DNA from: Bacteroidota bacterium
Lineage (GTDB): Bacteria; Bacteroidota; Rhodothermia; Rhodothermales; UBA10348
Direction of reading: 5' to 3'
Length of the DNA stretch: 53,249 nt
NCBI GenBank assembly: GCA_027622005.1
Contig: JAQBZH010000018.1
Coordinates: 1-53,249 of the forward strand
The notes beneath the pieces are model-generated. The model did not search any database, was not told the origin of the DNA, and saw nothing but the letters and a program-made list of their open reading frames with translations. The position numbers and the translations under genes are program-made. Positions 37,287-45,003 of the stretch are shown here, piece after piece. Each line of letters starts with the position of its first letter. The first letter of the stretch is position 1.

Positions 37287-38003
37287 ATGACACCTTTTTT
37301 AGCTGAAATACTTGGAACTGCCTTGCTCATTCTTCTCGGGAATGGAACCGTTGCAAACGTCTTGCTGGGTAAGACCAAAGGACATGATAGTGGCTGGATC
37401 GTTATTACTGTTGGGTGGGGAATGGCCGTTTTTGTAGGCGTTTTCTCCGTTGCGGCGATAAGTGGCGCACACATCAATCCAGCAGTAACATTAGGACTAG
37501 CTGCGGCTGGCAAGTTTTCGTGGTCATTGGTACCGACCTATATGGCTGCCCAGTTTCTTGGAGCAGCTATCGGTGCTTTTCTGGTATGGCTGCATTATCG
37601 ACCTCATTTTGCCGCCACTGAAAACGCAGATTTAAAATTGGCTGTATTCTGCACCGCCCCAGCAATCCGTGATACAATGTCGAATTTGATATCTGAGATT
37701 CTGGGGACATTTGTACTTGTCTTCTGTGTTCTGCTCCTGGCGGCTCCGGAGGTGGGTCTTGGCGCCCTTGATGCACTTCCTGTTGCCTTGCTGGTTCTTG
37801 TCATTGGTATTGCTTTAGGGGGAACGACCGGCTACGCAATCAACCCGGCCCGTGACCTTTCGCCGCGATTAATCCACGCATTGCTTCCTATTCCTGGCAA
37901 GAGGGATAATGATTGGAGCTATTCGTGGATTCCACTGGTGGGTCCATTTATTGGTGCATTGATAGCAGCCGGACTCTTCGTATTAATTGGAGCGAATTCA
38001 TGA
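37287..38003 (+). CDS. glpF: Glycerol facilitator (aquaglyceroporin)
   Basis: MIP-family channel of 238 residues with six helices and both half-helices: GAHINPAVTLG and the second motif GYAINPARDLSPR. Asp after the second NPAR is the mark of glycerol-conducting members. It moves glycerol passively across the inner membrane to GlpK. Its stop overlaps the glpT start (ATGA). Confidence 0.95.
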   Translation: MTPFLAEILGTALLILLGNGTVANVLLGKTKGHDSGWIVITVGWGMAVFVGVFSVAAISGAHINPAVTLGLAAAGKFSWSLVPTYMAAQFLGAAIGAFLVWLHYRPHFAATENADLKLAVFCTAPAIRDTMSNLISEILGTFVLVFCVLLLAAPEVGLGALDALPVALLVLVIGIALGGTTGYAINPARDLSPRLIHALLPIPGKRDNDWSYSWIPLVGPFIGALIAAGLFVLIGANS

Positions 38004-39346
38004 TCGGATTACTGCGTCCTCCATCTCATAAGCAACGGATACCAGAGGCCGAGACTGATAAAGAATATCGGCGCCTCAGGCTACAGGTGTTCATGGGCGT
38101 TTTTGTCGGCTATGCTGGCTACTACTTCGTCCGTAAGAACTTCTCACTGGCCATGCCCTACCTCATCGAGGAGGGGTATTCCAGAACTGAACTTGGATTT
38201 GCATTATCTGGCGTTGCCATTGCCTATGGATTGTCAAAGTTTTTGATGGGGAGTGTTTCTGATCGGAGCAATGCTCGAACATTCATGGCACTGGGTTTGG
38301 CCGTGAGTGCCGTCATTATGATTGTGCTGGGGACCGTACCCATTGCGACGTCTTCCGTAACCATTATGTTCACTTTGTTGTTGTTGAACGGCTGGTTTCA
38401 GGGTATGGGGTGGCCGCCGTCCGGACGAACCATGGTGCATTGGTTCTCGGCCAGTGAGCGAGGTTCCAAAATGGCGTTATGGAATGTGGCGCATAATGTT
38501 GGTGGAGGTCTTGTAGGACCTATCGCTATACTGGGAGTCGCTGTTTTTGCAGATTGGCATGCTATTCTCTACACCCACGGAATTCTTTCCTTGGTGGTCG
38601 TGGTTTTTATTCTCCTTAAGGTTCGCGATACGCCACAGAGCGAGGGTCTTCCCCCCATCGAAGTGTACAGGAACGACTATCCAAAAACGTTCGAATACGA
38701 GTCCACCCATGAAAAGGAATTCTCTACCAAAGAGATCTTTTTTGGACACGTCTTCAACAATAAGCTTTTGTGGACTATCGCTTTTGCGAATGCCTTCGTG
38801 TATTTGGTTCGTTATGGCGTACTCGATTGGGCACCGACCTATTTGGGAGAGGTGAAACAGTTTTCCTTCGACAATTCCAGCTGGGCCTATGCTCTTTATG
38901 AGTGGGCAGGAATCCCTGGCACGCTTTTGTGTGGATGGATGTCGGACAAGCTTTTCCAGGGACGACGCGCTCCCGTTAGTATCGTCTACATGTTCTTGAC
39001 TGGTGTCTGTGTGGTTGTCTATTGGCTCAACCCGCCAGGCAATCCGGCGCTGGACATTGCTATGCTGATTGCGATCGGGTTTCTTATTTATGGACCCGTC
39101 ATGTTGATTGGTGTCCATGCCTTGGATCTGGTTCCTAAGAAGGCTGCTGGAACGGCCGCTGGTTTTACCGGCTTGTTCGGGTATGTCGGAGGAGCCGTGA
39201 CAGCCAATATTGTTATTGGTGCCTTGGTAGATGCATATGGCTGGGACGCTGGATTTATGCTGATAGCAGGCTCTTGCGTGGCGGCCATTCTACTCATTGC
39301 GCTGACGTGGAAAGCCGAGCAGCGTCCTTTGGGGCACGAGTACTAG
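38000..39346 (+). CDS. glpT: Glycerol-3-phosphate transporter (MFS, organophosphate:phosphate antiporter)
   Basis: 448 residues from ATG 38000, which shares ATGA with the glpF stop. An upstream in-frame start inside glpF is not credible. Twelve helices. The GlpT/UhpT signatures are present: FVGYAGYYFVRKNFSLAMPYL in helix 1, KFLMGSVSDRSNAR, the central NGWFQGMGWPPSGRT motif and FGYVGGA near helix 11. It exchanges external glycerol-3-phosphate for internal phosphate. The C-terminal codons overlap the degraded phyH fragment on the other strand, marking the right edge of the intact cargo. Confidence 0.96.
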   Translation: MIGLLRPPSHKQRIPEAETDKEYRRLRLQVFMGVFVGYAGYYFVRKNFSLAMPYLIEEGYSRTELGFALSGVAIAYGLSKFLMGSVSDRSNARTFMALGLAVSAVIMIVLGTVPIATSSVTIMFTLLLLNGWFQGMGWPPSGRTMVHWFSASERGSKMALWNVAHNVGGGLVGPIAILGVAVFADWHAILYTHGILSLVVVVFILLKVRDTPQSEGLPPIEVYRNDYPKTFEYESTHEKEFSTKEIFFGHVFNNKLLWTIAFANAFVYLVRYGVLDWAPTYLGEVKQFSFDNSSWAYALYEWAGIPGTLLCGWMSDKLFQGRRAPVSIVYMFLTGVCVVVYWLNPPGNPALDIAMLIAIGFLIYGPVMLIGVHALDLVPKKAAGTAAGFTGLFGYVGGAVTANIVIGALVDAYGWDAGFMLIAGSCVAAILLIALTWKAEQRPLGHEY

Positions 39347-39430
39347 GAAGCCATCGCGTTGGAAAGCGTCCAGCATCGCCGATGTCGGCGTGCCGTTGGT
39401 GGGGGCGGCGAAGCGGGGAGGTGCGGTCAT
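39336..39430 (-). pseudogene. N-terminal stub of a phytanoyl-CoA dioxygenase-like gene
   Basis: The minus strand from ATG 39430 reads MTAPPRFAAPTNGTPTSAML then DAFQRDGFLVL. The last part is the typical opening of PhyH-type Fe(II)/2-oxoglutarate oxygenases (LxxFxRDGFLVLE). Homology ends at the glpT stop codon, where the frame runs into antisense glpT. About 31 codons remain, so the gene was cut when this end of the cargo was joined. The rest of 39431-39530 shows nothing. Confidence 0.5.
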
Positions 39431-39530
39431 GGTAGTGGCTTCAGTTGGGCTTTGGATGGAGGAAGATAGCTAGTTCATCTCAAAGGCGCTCCACATGTAG
39501 GCCTTCGATTAAGACGTGAAACTGGGCCTC

Positions 39531-39960
39531 TCAAGGCCCGGCAAACCAACGGATGCTCCACACACGGAGTCCTTCAGCGAGAGAGTCCCTGCGCGCAAAA
39601 ACCTGATCCGAAAGGCTGTCAGGACCTAGATGAGAGTACCTTATGGTTGTCCGAATATCAGCGTGACCAGCAAACTCTCTTACGACGGGAATCGGTATGC
39701 CCTCCATGGCCATCCATGAAATGTAGGTATACCGAAGCGTGTGAAATGTAGTACCGTCTGGCATTTTGGCCAATCTCGCGAAATGCCGAAATCTTCGGGA
39801 AACATACTCTGGATTGACCCCAGCATTATCTCCTACTCTCCGCCTACGACTTTCAAACACGAACGTGTCAGATGGCAGCCCGCTCTGTTTCAAGACGCTG
39901 TAGGGTGAGGAGAGCATCTCCTCTTATTGGGATGGGACGCTCGTGCCCGTTACAATTACG
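39531..39960 (-). pseudogene. Frameshifted tyrosine recombinase remnant
   Basis: The catalytic C-terminal half of a phage-type integrase. FHTLRYTYISWMAMEG carries the second Arg (the usual following His is Tyr here). EFAGHADIRTTIRYSHLG carries the His and the nucleophile Tyr. Upstream, another frame reads NGHERPIPIRGDALLTLQRL, the normal preceding integrase segment, so there is a frameshift near 39880-39917. The N-terminal half is absent. Different in sequence from the remnant at 40419-40925. Confidence 0.8.
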
Positions 39961-39962
39961 GG

Positions 39963-40220
39963 GTGATTGATTTCACTTATGCGAGCGACCGGAAGGATAA
40001 AGGACGAAACCTGTTGAATGAACTTCGTGCAACTCAAAAGAGAAGAGCCGTTCAGATTCGGAAGGAAGCAACCTTGCTGCAATCAACGCTTGAAACAACC
40101 AATCAGCTTTCACAAACCATATCAAACATCCGACTTCAGAGACTCGTGGCTTTTCTCGCGATTGCCTCGATTGCAATAGCAATATGGGTTGGATACTTGA
40201 CGTTTTCTTGCGGAAATTGA
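39963..40220 (+). CDS. Small tail-anchored-like membrane protein or gene fragment
   Basis: 85 residues from GTG 39963 (the frame is open a little upstream). A polar, coiled-coil-like stretch (~15-60, ELRATQKRRAVQIRKEATLL, ETTNQLSQTISNIRLQ) is followed by a single helix FLAIASIAIAIWVGYL near the C-terminus. The composition looks coding. It has no clear ribosome-binding site and abuts the broken integrase, so it may be the 3' part of a longer lost gene. Function unknown. The gap 40221-40418 holds only a short GTTCCCGAAGGGGTTCCCGAA motif (40338-40358) also found in the integrase tails. Confidence 0.4.
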   Translation: MIDFTYASDRKDKGRNLLNELRATQKRRAVQIRKEATLLQSTLETTNQLSQTISNIRLQRLVAFLAIASIAIAIWVGYLTFSCGN

Positions 40221-40418
40221 CCTGCCGTAATTTGTTGGGGACGTATAACAAGGGCATATTATTACGCTGAAGTCAAGAGATATGCGCGAAAAGATGAGCG
40301 GATTCGCTTCCGCATAACGGACTAGACTGCTGATAACCGTTCCCGAAGGGGTTCCCGAAATACAGGCAAAAGCTACTCAGATCTACCCAGATATACATAC
40401 CCAAATCGGCCAAAACGG

Positions 40419-40925
40419 CTATTCTGATGCATTATCGCCGTCATCACCTCTCATTCGTAATGAGCAGGTCGGCGGTTCGAGTCCGCCCATTGGCTCCACG
40501 GCCGTCATCGGCCGAAAACGCCGTTTCCGTAGCCGGGAGCGGCGTTTTTGCGTTTGGGTAGCGCTGCGTTTGGCCACGATCGAAGATGTGGTTCCCGAAG
40601 GGGTTCCTGAAGGTGACACTACTTCATCCTTGTCAGTGAACAAATTGACAGTGTAGAGCCGACGTTCGTCTGGGCCTAGATGACCGTACCTCTGTGTCGT
40701 CTGAATGGATGTGTGGCCTAATTCATGTTGAAGACCATACAGAATTCCTTCCCGACGACGGTACTCGGCAGCGAACGTGTGGCGCAATGAGTACAGGGTA
40801 TATCGACTTGGTAACTTGGCCGTGTCGGCACACTTACGAAACACCTTTGACAGATACTCGACATTCAACGAACCTCCTGATGCACCACTAAGGAGGAGTC
40901 CTTTCTGGTTTGTGAGTTTGCCCAA
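40419..40925 (-). pseudogene. Integrase C-terminal remnant running through the right att site
   Basis: 168 codons: YTLYSLRHTFAAEYRRR (Arg, His), ELGHTSIQTTQRYGHLG (His, nucleophile Tyr), then the PSGTPSGT tail. The last ~40 codons cross the 50-bp tRNA repeat in antisense, giving the GGLEPPTCSLRMR ending often seen in tRNA-targeting integrases. The N-terminal SAM-like and core-binding halves are missing. The left edge (40925) meets a TrkA-C fragment on the other strand. Probably inactive. Confidence 0.85.
40450..40499 (+). repeat. attR: 50-bp direct repeat of the tRNA-Thr 3' part
   Basis: Perfect copy of 17701-17750. It has no 5' tRNA half upstream, so it is not a tRNA gene. A hairpin (AACGCCG ... 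CGGCGTT plus T-run, ~40517-40552) follows it, similar to the one after the third att-like site at 42095. Confidence 0.92.
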
Positions 40926-41241
40926 GACCAGACGGGTGGATGGTGAGTCCTTCCCTCAAGATTGGACGTTTGCTAAAGGAGAAAGGGGATTGAAAGAAGC
41001 CCTGCTCAAGGAAGAACATTTTCTGTATGTATCGGTCAAGACCGGCAAGAAGTCGGAGCCTTTACTGGGAATGTCACTTAAAGAAGTCCATTTGCCTTCC
41101 GGAAATCTGATTCCAGTAATTCGAAGGGATGGACAGAATATTATCCCACGGGGGGATACGGTTCTTCAGGAGGGCGAGAGACTGACAATTCTCGGCGAGC
41201 CTGAGTTTTTGAAGGAATTCAGAAAGAAGTACCGCGGTTAG
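40921..41241 (+). pseudogene. TrkA-C (RCK_C) domain fragment of a transporter
   Basis: The frame ending at 41241 encodes a complete RCK_C-type ligand-binding domain (KEALLKEEHFLYVSVKTG, GMSLKEVHLPSGNLIPVIRR, GDTVLQEGERLTILGEPEFL). In intact proteins this follows a membrane transporter or channel. Everything upstream is replaced by the integrase remnant at about 40920, so no start or membrane part remains. Cut by an integration or deletion event. Confidence 0.68.
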
Positions 41242-41307
41242 GATAGCATTCCATTAACACCTAGTGCTCTACATCTGTAAGTCTGGAGCCGCGTGCGTCT
41301 TCTTTAG

Positions 41308-41385
41308 CTAAAATGGCATTTCCCCTGTTTCGGCCTGCCGTACTGTATAGGCAATCTGCTCTGCATTAAAACGTCTTCTTTTCAT
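41308..41385 (-). pseudogene. N-terminal stub of an IS3-family orfA transposase gene
   Basis: ATG at 41385 on the minus strand follows AGGAGG by 5 nt and reads MKRRRFNAEQIAYTVRQAET, the usual OrfA beginning (MKRxRFxxEQIxxxLRQAE), then ends at a TAG after 25 codons. No inverted repeats seen. It is a different OrfA type from the scrap at 17931-18063. A strong ribosome-binding site survives. Confidence 0.6.
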
Positions 41386-41751
41386 AGGTCCCTCCTGGAA
41401 TTATGAGAGACCTCAAGTGTAACGATATTCTAATCTTCCTCGTGTCCGTTTTATTACGGTCAGATTACGCCGTCTCAATTATGTTTTGACTCAAAGGGCG
41501 CATCTTCAAAAGCATAGAATAATACCACCTGGCACTTAACATACTCGAGAATGCGAAAAAGCAGACTTTAATAATCCTCGTCGCTCAAGTGTCGAGAGGT
41601 TTCCTTCCAGAAATGATAGAAGATGTGTGGCGGTGAATGACATTTTGAATAACCGCTGATAAATGCACGCAAAAACACGAGAGACTCTCGGCTCCAATTT
41701 TGCCTAGTGTCTCCTACAGGTATCGACAAAATTTCGTTAACGTTCTGAATT
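41386..41751. other. Gene-free stretch before the antitoxin
   Basis: AT-rich. A 77-codon minus-strand frame (41568-41801) overlaps the antitoxin 5' end and shows no family features. The palindrome CGTTAACG (~41733-41740), 12 bases before the antitoxin ATG at 41752, could be an autoregulatory operator of the Phd-type antitoxin. Nothing else seen. Confidence 0.4.
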
Positions 41752-42030
41752 ATGTCTGCTATACCATCTATAATTCCGGTTTCTGAACTTCGCCAAGACA
41801 CAGCCGGAGTAATAAAGAGAATGAAAACGACACAGGAGCCTGTTTTTATTACGCAACGTGGCCGGGCAACAGCCGTTTTGGTTACGGCAGCTGCGTATGA
41901 AAAAACTCAATATGAACTTGAGCTTTTGAAAGTGCTGGCCAAGGGTGAAGCCGAGGTCAAGGCTGGAAAGGGTATTCCGCTTGAGGATGTTTTGAAGGAA
42001 ATGGATGCGATATTGAGCGAGACCAGATGA
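41752..42030 (+). CDS. Phd/YefM-family antitoxin
   Basis: 92 residues. The N-terminal DNA-binding part (IIPVSELRQDTAGVIKRMKTTQEPVFITQRGRATAVLVTAAAYEK) is the classic Phd fold. The C-terminal helix region (KAGKGIPLEDVLKEMDAIL) would wrap the toxin. The toxin start overlaps its stop (ATGA). The toxin is truncated at 42095-42111, so the antitoxin may now be an orphan. Confidence 0.87.
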   Translation: MSAIPSIIPVSELRQDTAGVIKRMKTTQEPVFITQRGRATAVLVTAAAYEKTQYELELLKVLAKGEAEVKAGKGIPLEDVLKEMDAILSETR

Positions 42031-42164
42031 ACGTCCTTTTTGCTCCTCAAGCAAAAGCACAACTACTCCAAGCTCTAAATTATATTCGAGACGACCGCCC
42101 ATTGGCTCCACAGCCGTCATCGGCCGCAAACGCCGTTTCCGTGCTCGGGGGCGCGTTTTTTTGA
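42027..42164 (+). pseudogene. ParE-like toxin truncated at an att-like sequence
   Basis: ATG 42027 reads MNVLFAPQAKAQLLQALNYI then RDDRPLAP, the first helix pair of a RelE/ParE toxin (full proteins are ~95-100 residues). At codons 24-28 (RPLAP) the DNA becomes identical to the tRNA-Thr 3' end (42095-42111) and then to the flank of attR. The frame continues with unrelated residues to TGA 42162-42164. The beta-sheet core and catalytic residues are gone, so no toxin activity is expected. Confidence 0.75.
42095..42111 (+). repeat. Third att-like site (17 bp of the tRNA-Thr 3' end)
   Basis: CCGCCCATTGGCTCCAC matches the last bases of attL and attR exactly. The next ~45 bp (42112-42160) match the right flank of attR (40500-40550) with few differences, including the hairpin AAACGCCG...GCGCG plus T-run. 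Left of it is toxin gene sequence, not tRNA. It marks the right end of the accretion. Confidence 0.8.
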
Positions 42165-42219
42165 TGCTCGCACGATTCAGATCTTAAAATCCGGGATGAT
42201 CGGACCCCTTGCCACTACC

Positions 42220-43563
42220 CTAAGGCAAACTTCTCGCGATCCGAATCACGGCGGCTGCAAAGGTGTCTACTTCCCAAAGGGTCGAAAAAACGTTGGGGGT
42301 AACCCGGATGCCTTCCCACTCGTTGGGGACAAAACGGGGACGGACGTGAATCTGGTCTTCGCGCTGCAATCGTTCGGTTAATTCGTTAGCGCCAATTCCG
42401 TTGATCCGCATGGTCCCAAGGGCGCATGCCTGGATTGAATCATTGGGTGTTAACAGTTCAACACCCGGGACATCGGCCATCTGGTGCATCCAGCGTTCGC
42501 GCAGAAAACGGAGGCGGGCTGCTTTTCGATCGGCCCCGATCGCCTCATGAAACGTAATGGCCTCCCCAATGGCGTTTCGATTTGCAACAGGCGCCGTTCC
42601 GATTTGCTCAAATTTCCGGATATCGTCGTTTAGAGATTCGGGAGCAGCCGTCAGAGGCCAAATGGACGGGATAAGCCCCTTCCTTACATAAAGAAGGCCG
42701 GTCCCAAATGGTGCGGTTAACCATTTGTGCAAACTTGCGCCATAAACGTCGCAATCGAACTCGGTCCCATTGAATGGAAACTGAGCAAACGCATGTGCGC
42801 CATCGACAATTGAATACAGTCCTTTTGCGCGCGCAAGCTGGCATAAACGCTGTACGGGGAATATCTGTCCGGCAGTGTAGGTCACATGGCTAAAATGAAG
42901 CACTTTGGTGCGTGGCCCGATGGCGTTCGACATGGCGTCGAAGATCTCGTCAGGGCTCGATGCCGGCGATGGAAACGGCACCATTTTCAGCGTAATACCA
43001 TCCCGGCGGGCCCTTTGTCCATAGGCGGTGAGCATGGAGGGATAGTCTTGGGTCGTGGTCAATACCTCGTCTCCCGCCTTCAATGGAAGGCCAAATTGGG
43101 CGATTTCCAGCGATTCAGTTGTATTCCGCGTGATTGCCATTTCCTCGCGGTCACACCCAAAAAGGGCTGCCAAACGCGTACGCAAAACTTCCCGCTGCGG
43201 AATTAAGAATTCGTCCACCCAGAGCGAAGGACTCATGTTTTGGATGGTCAGTGCGTTTCGTTCGGCCTCCTGAACGATGCGAGGGGCAGGGCTCACGCTG
43301 CCAGAGTTCAGGTTAATTTGATTGGTATCGATGGTGAAGGCGCGCCGGATTTCTGCCCAAAAGTCTTCGTCTGAGGCCGCTACTTCCGGGCTTTCGTGTT
43401 GCCATGCCCGAATGCGAGGCAGTATTTCGAGCGCAGCGTCATTAAAAGACGCAACCGGCAAACGTGAGTTCGACCCGAATGCGACGGGCGCAGCCGCGAG
43501 GGTTGCCGCACCTACGGTTGCATTGCGGATAAATCGGCGACGGTTCATCATGGTTTCTGACAC
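42220..43563 (-). CDS. Tat-exported class V aminotransferase-fold protein
   Basis: 447 residues, PLP-dependent class V fold, isopenicillin-N-epimerase/cysteine-desulfurase-like branch. A twin-arginine signal (NRRRFIRNATVGAATLAAAP) precedes the enzyme. The PLP Asp254 (IVDGAHAFAQ) and the Schiff-base Lys280 (GASLHKWLTAP) are present, with HFSHVTYTAGQ before them. Periplasmic PLP enzymes of this group are common in this lineage with unknown amine substrates. The start could be 43563 or Met5/6 (MNRRRF). It begins the right-hand core after the att scar. Confidence 0.85.
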   Translation of the reverse strand: MSETMMNRRRFIRNATVGAATLAAAPVAFGSNSRLPVASFNDAALEILPRIRAWQHESPEVAASDEDFWAEIRRAFTIDTNQINLNSGSVSPAPRIVQEAERNALTIQNMSPSLWVDEFLIPQREVLRTRLAALFGCDREEMAITRNTTESLEIAQFGLPLKAGDEVLTTTQDYPSMLTAYGQRARRDGITLKMVPFPSPASSPDEIFDAMSNAIGPRTKVLHFSHVTYTAGQIFPVQRLCQLARAKGLYSIVDGAHAFAQFPFNGTEFDCDVYGASLHKWLTAPFGTGLLYVRKGLIPSIWPLTAAPESLNDDIRKFEQIGTAPVANRNAIGEAITFHEAIGADRKAARLRFLRERWMHQMADVPGVELLTPNDSIQACALGTMRINGIGANELTERLQREDQIHVRPRFVPNEWEGIRVTPNVFSTLWEVDTFAAAVIRIARSLP

Positions 43564-43771
43564 GAATGAAATCTGAGGAATTTACGGAGCGTGGTGTTGC
43601 GCTCTCTTCGAAAGTAAAGTATTTGATCGAACACAGCCAATTTTAAGATCGTAAACCGGGTAACTTCGGAATACATTTAACGATAATGATCGAACAGGGC
43701 AAATTTATGCCCTATGGTTTTCAAACGACGGAGATGTAGATTTGTCTAACACCAAAAATGACCTGAGTAAT

Positions 43772-43777
43772 AGGAGG
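43772..43777 (+). promoter_or_regulatory. Strong Shine-Dalgarno fixing a TTG start
   Basis: AGGAGG ends 5 nt before TTG 43783 and supports that start, since no ATG is near and the resulting N-terminus is a signal peptide. Confidence 0.75.
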
Positions 43778-43782
43778 CAGCT

Positions 43783-44988
43783 TTGAAATCTGTATTGTTT
43801 CGAATAGGGATGTACGCCGTAGCCGCTTTGTCCCTCGTTAAACTTTCCAGCGCTCAGGACGTGGCCGTTTGGCCAACTGAGGGCTGGAGTATGTCCTCAC
43901 CTGAAAAGCAGGGCCTCAAATCGTCATCGTTCGCCGAGCTGACACGTGGAATCGTAACGGGTAGATATGGGCACATCGACCACATGCTGGTGGTGAAAAA
44001 CGGCTTTCTCGTTATAAATGAAAGCTTTTCGATCAACTACGTGGAGATCAGTCGGGGCAAAAGAACTCCTCTGGGATGTGGAACGGATGCCTGTGAAACG
44101 GAGGCAGAGGCTTCCGACCCATTCAATTATATCCATCCCAGCACGCATCCTTATTATAAAGGTCGGGATGTCCATTCCCTGCAATCCGTGACAAAATCGG
44201 TTTCCGCCACTGTGGTAGGTGCTGCCCTTCATCAAGGACTCATTGAATCGCTAGACCTGTCCTTGTTGTCGTTTTTCGGTGATTATGACCTTTCCAAGGT
44301 GGATGCGAGGCTGCATTCAGCTACGCTCAAAGACCTTTTGACCATGCGAAGCGGTATCGAGTGGCACGAACAAGATCGTCCTCTCGACGAGACCAACACA
44401 ACCGTCCAGCTCGAGAAGAGCGCGGATTGGATTCAATTCACGCTGGATCAACCGATGGATGCGGCTCCTGGAGAAAAATGGGTCTACAATAGCGGTGGAA
44501 GCCACCTAATGTCCGGTATTGTGAAGAAAGCGACGGGAGATTTCATTGATCAATTCGCTGAAAAGTCGGTTTTTGGTCCGCTTGGAATTCGAGATTATCA
44601 CTGGAAGAAAACCCCTAAAGGGTATCCTGATACCGAAGGAGGATTGTATTTAAAAGCGGAAGACCTCGCCAAGATTGGCTACCTGTATCTGAACAAAGGA
44701 GTTTGGGAAGGGACCCGTATTCTGGACGCCATTTTCGCAGAGCAAGCCGTAGCGGTTCAAGTCGAAAGAGTGAATGGCCAAGGACGTAGTTATGGGTATC
44801 AGTGGTGGAGAGTAGACCAGGATGGGGTCGAAATTTGGGCTGGACTGGGATTTGGAGAACAGTACCTTTTTGTACTTCCTGAGTATGAAATGATTGGGGT
44901 AATAAACAGCTGGAATCTGTTTGATCGGCCACAGGCTTCGATTTATAGAGCATTTGTCCAGGCTTTGATTGAATCCGCGAAGGGTTAG
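43783..44988 (+). CDS. Serine hydrolase of the class C beta-lactamase family
   Basis: 401 residues from TTG 43783, set by the AGGAGG before it. The signal peptide ends near SSAQD. The SxxK motif is Ser135-Val-Thr-Lys138 and the YxN-like motif is Y235-N-S (WVYNSGGSHLM). The GxG-type third motif is weak (GLGFGEQ). These periplasmic enzymes act as esterases, peptidases or carboxypeptidases more often than as lactamases. Stands alone, convergent with the polyketide cluster (15 bp apart). Confidence 0.88.
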   Translation: MKSVLFRIGMYAVAALSLVKLSSAQDVAVWPTEGWSMSSPEKQGLKSSSFAELTRGIVTGRYGHIDHMLVVKNGFLVINESFSINYVEISRGKRTPLGCGTDACETEAEASDPFNYIHPSTHPYYKGRDVHSLQSVTKSVSATVVGAALHQGLIESLDLSLLSFFGDYDLSKVDARLHSATLKDLLTMRSGIEWHEQDRPLDETNTTVQLEKSADWIQFTLDQPMDAAPGEKWVYNSGGSHLMSGIVKKATGDFIDQFAEKSVFGPLGIRDYHWKKTPKGYPDTEGGLYLKAEDLAKIGYLYLNKGVWEGTRILDAIFAEQAVAVQVERVNGQGRSYGYQWWRVDQDGVEIWAGLGFGEQYLFVLPEYEMIGVINSWNLFDRPQASIYRAFVQALIESAKG

Positions 44989-45003
44989 CTAAGCCGGCGG
45001 GGG

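Larger units (their letters stand above)
17751..40499. mobile_element. Integrated genomic island at tRNA-Thr carrying a glp/TonB locus
   Basis: A 22.7-kb segment bounded by perfect 50-bp repeats of the tRNA 3' part. Integrase remnants lie just inside the left end and across the right end, all reading toward the tRNA sequence on the minus strand. IS3 and other gene scraps fill both margins. The core cargo (18523-39346) is intact and coherent. No complete integrase, relaxase or replication gene is seen, so it is probably immobile now. The 1.6-kb segment to 42111 looks like a second accretion at the same site. Confidence 0.85.

Noticed and set aside
37913-38000. Upstream start for glpT inside glpF
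   Set aside because: The added residues are an out-of-frame read of glpF; the ATGA overlap start at 38000 matches the family N-terminus.
38477-39118. 213-codon minus-strand frame
   Set aside because: Antisense to glpT; low-complexity shadow without family features.
40450-40499. A second tRNA-Thr gene
   Set aside because: Only the 3' part is present; no acceptor 5' strand or D-arm. It is the att repeat.
41568-41801. 77-codon minus-strand frame beside the antitoxin
   Set aside because: Its first third is antisense to the antitoxin and no family features or ribosome-binding site are visible.
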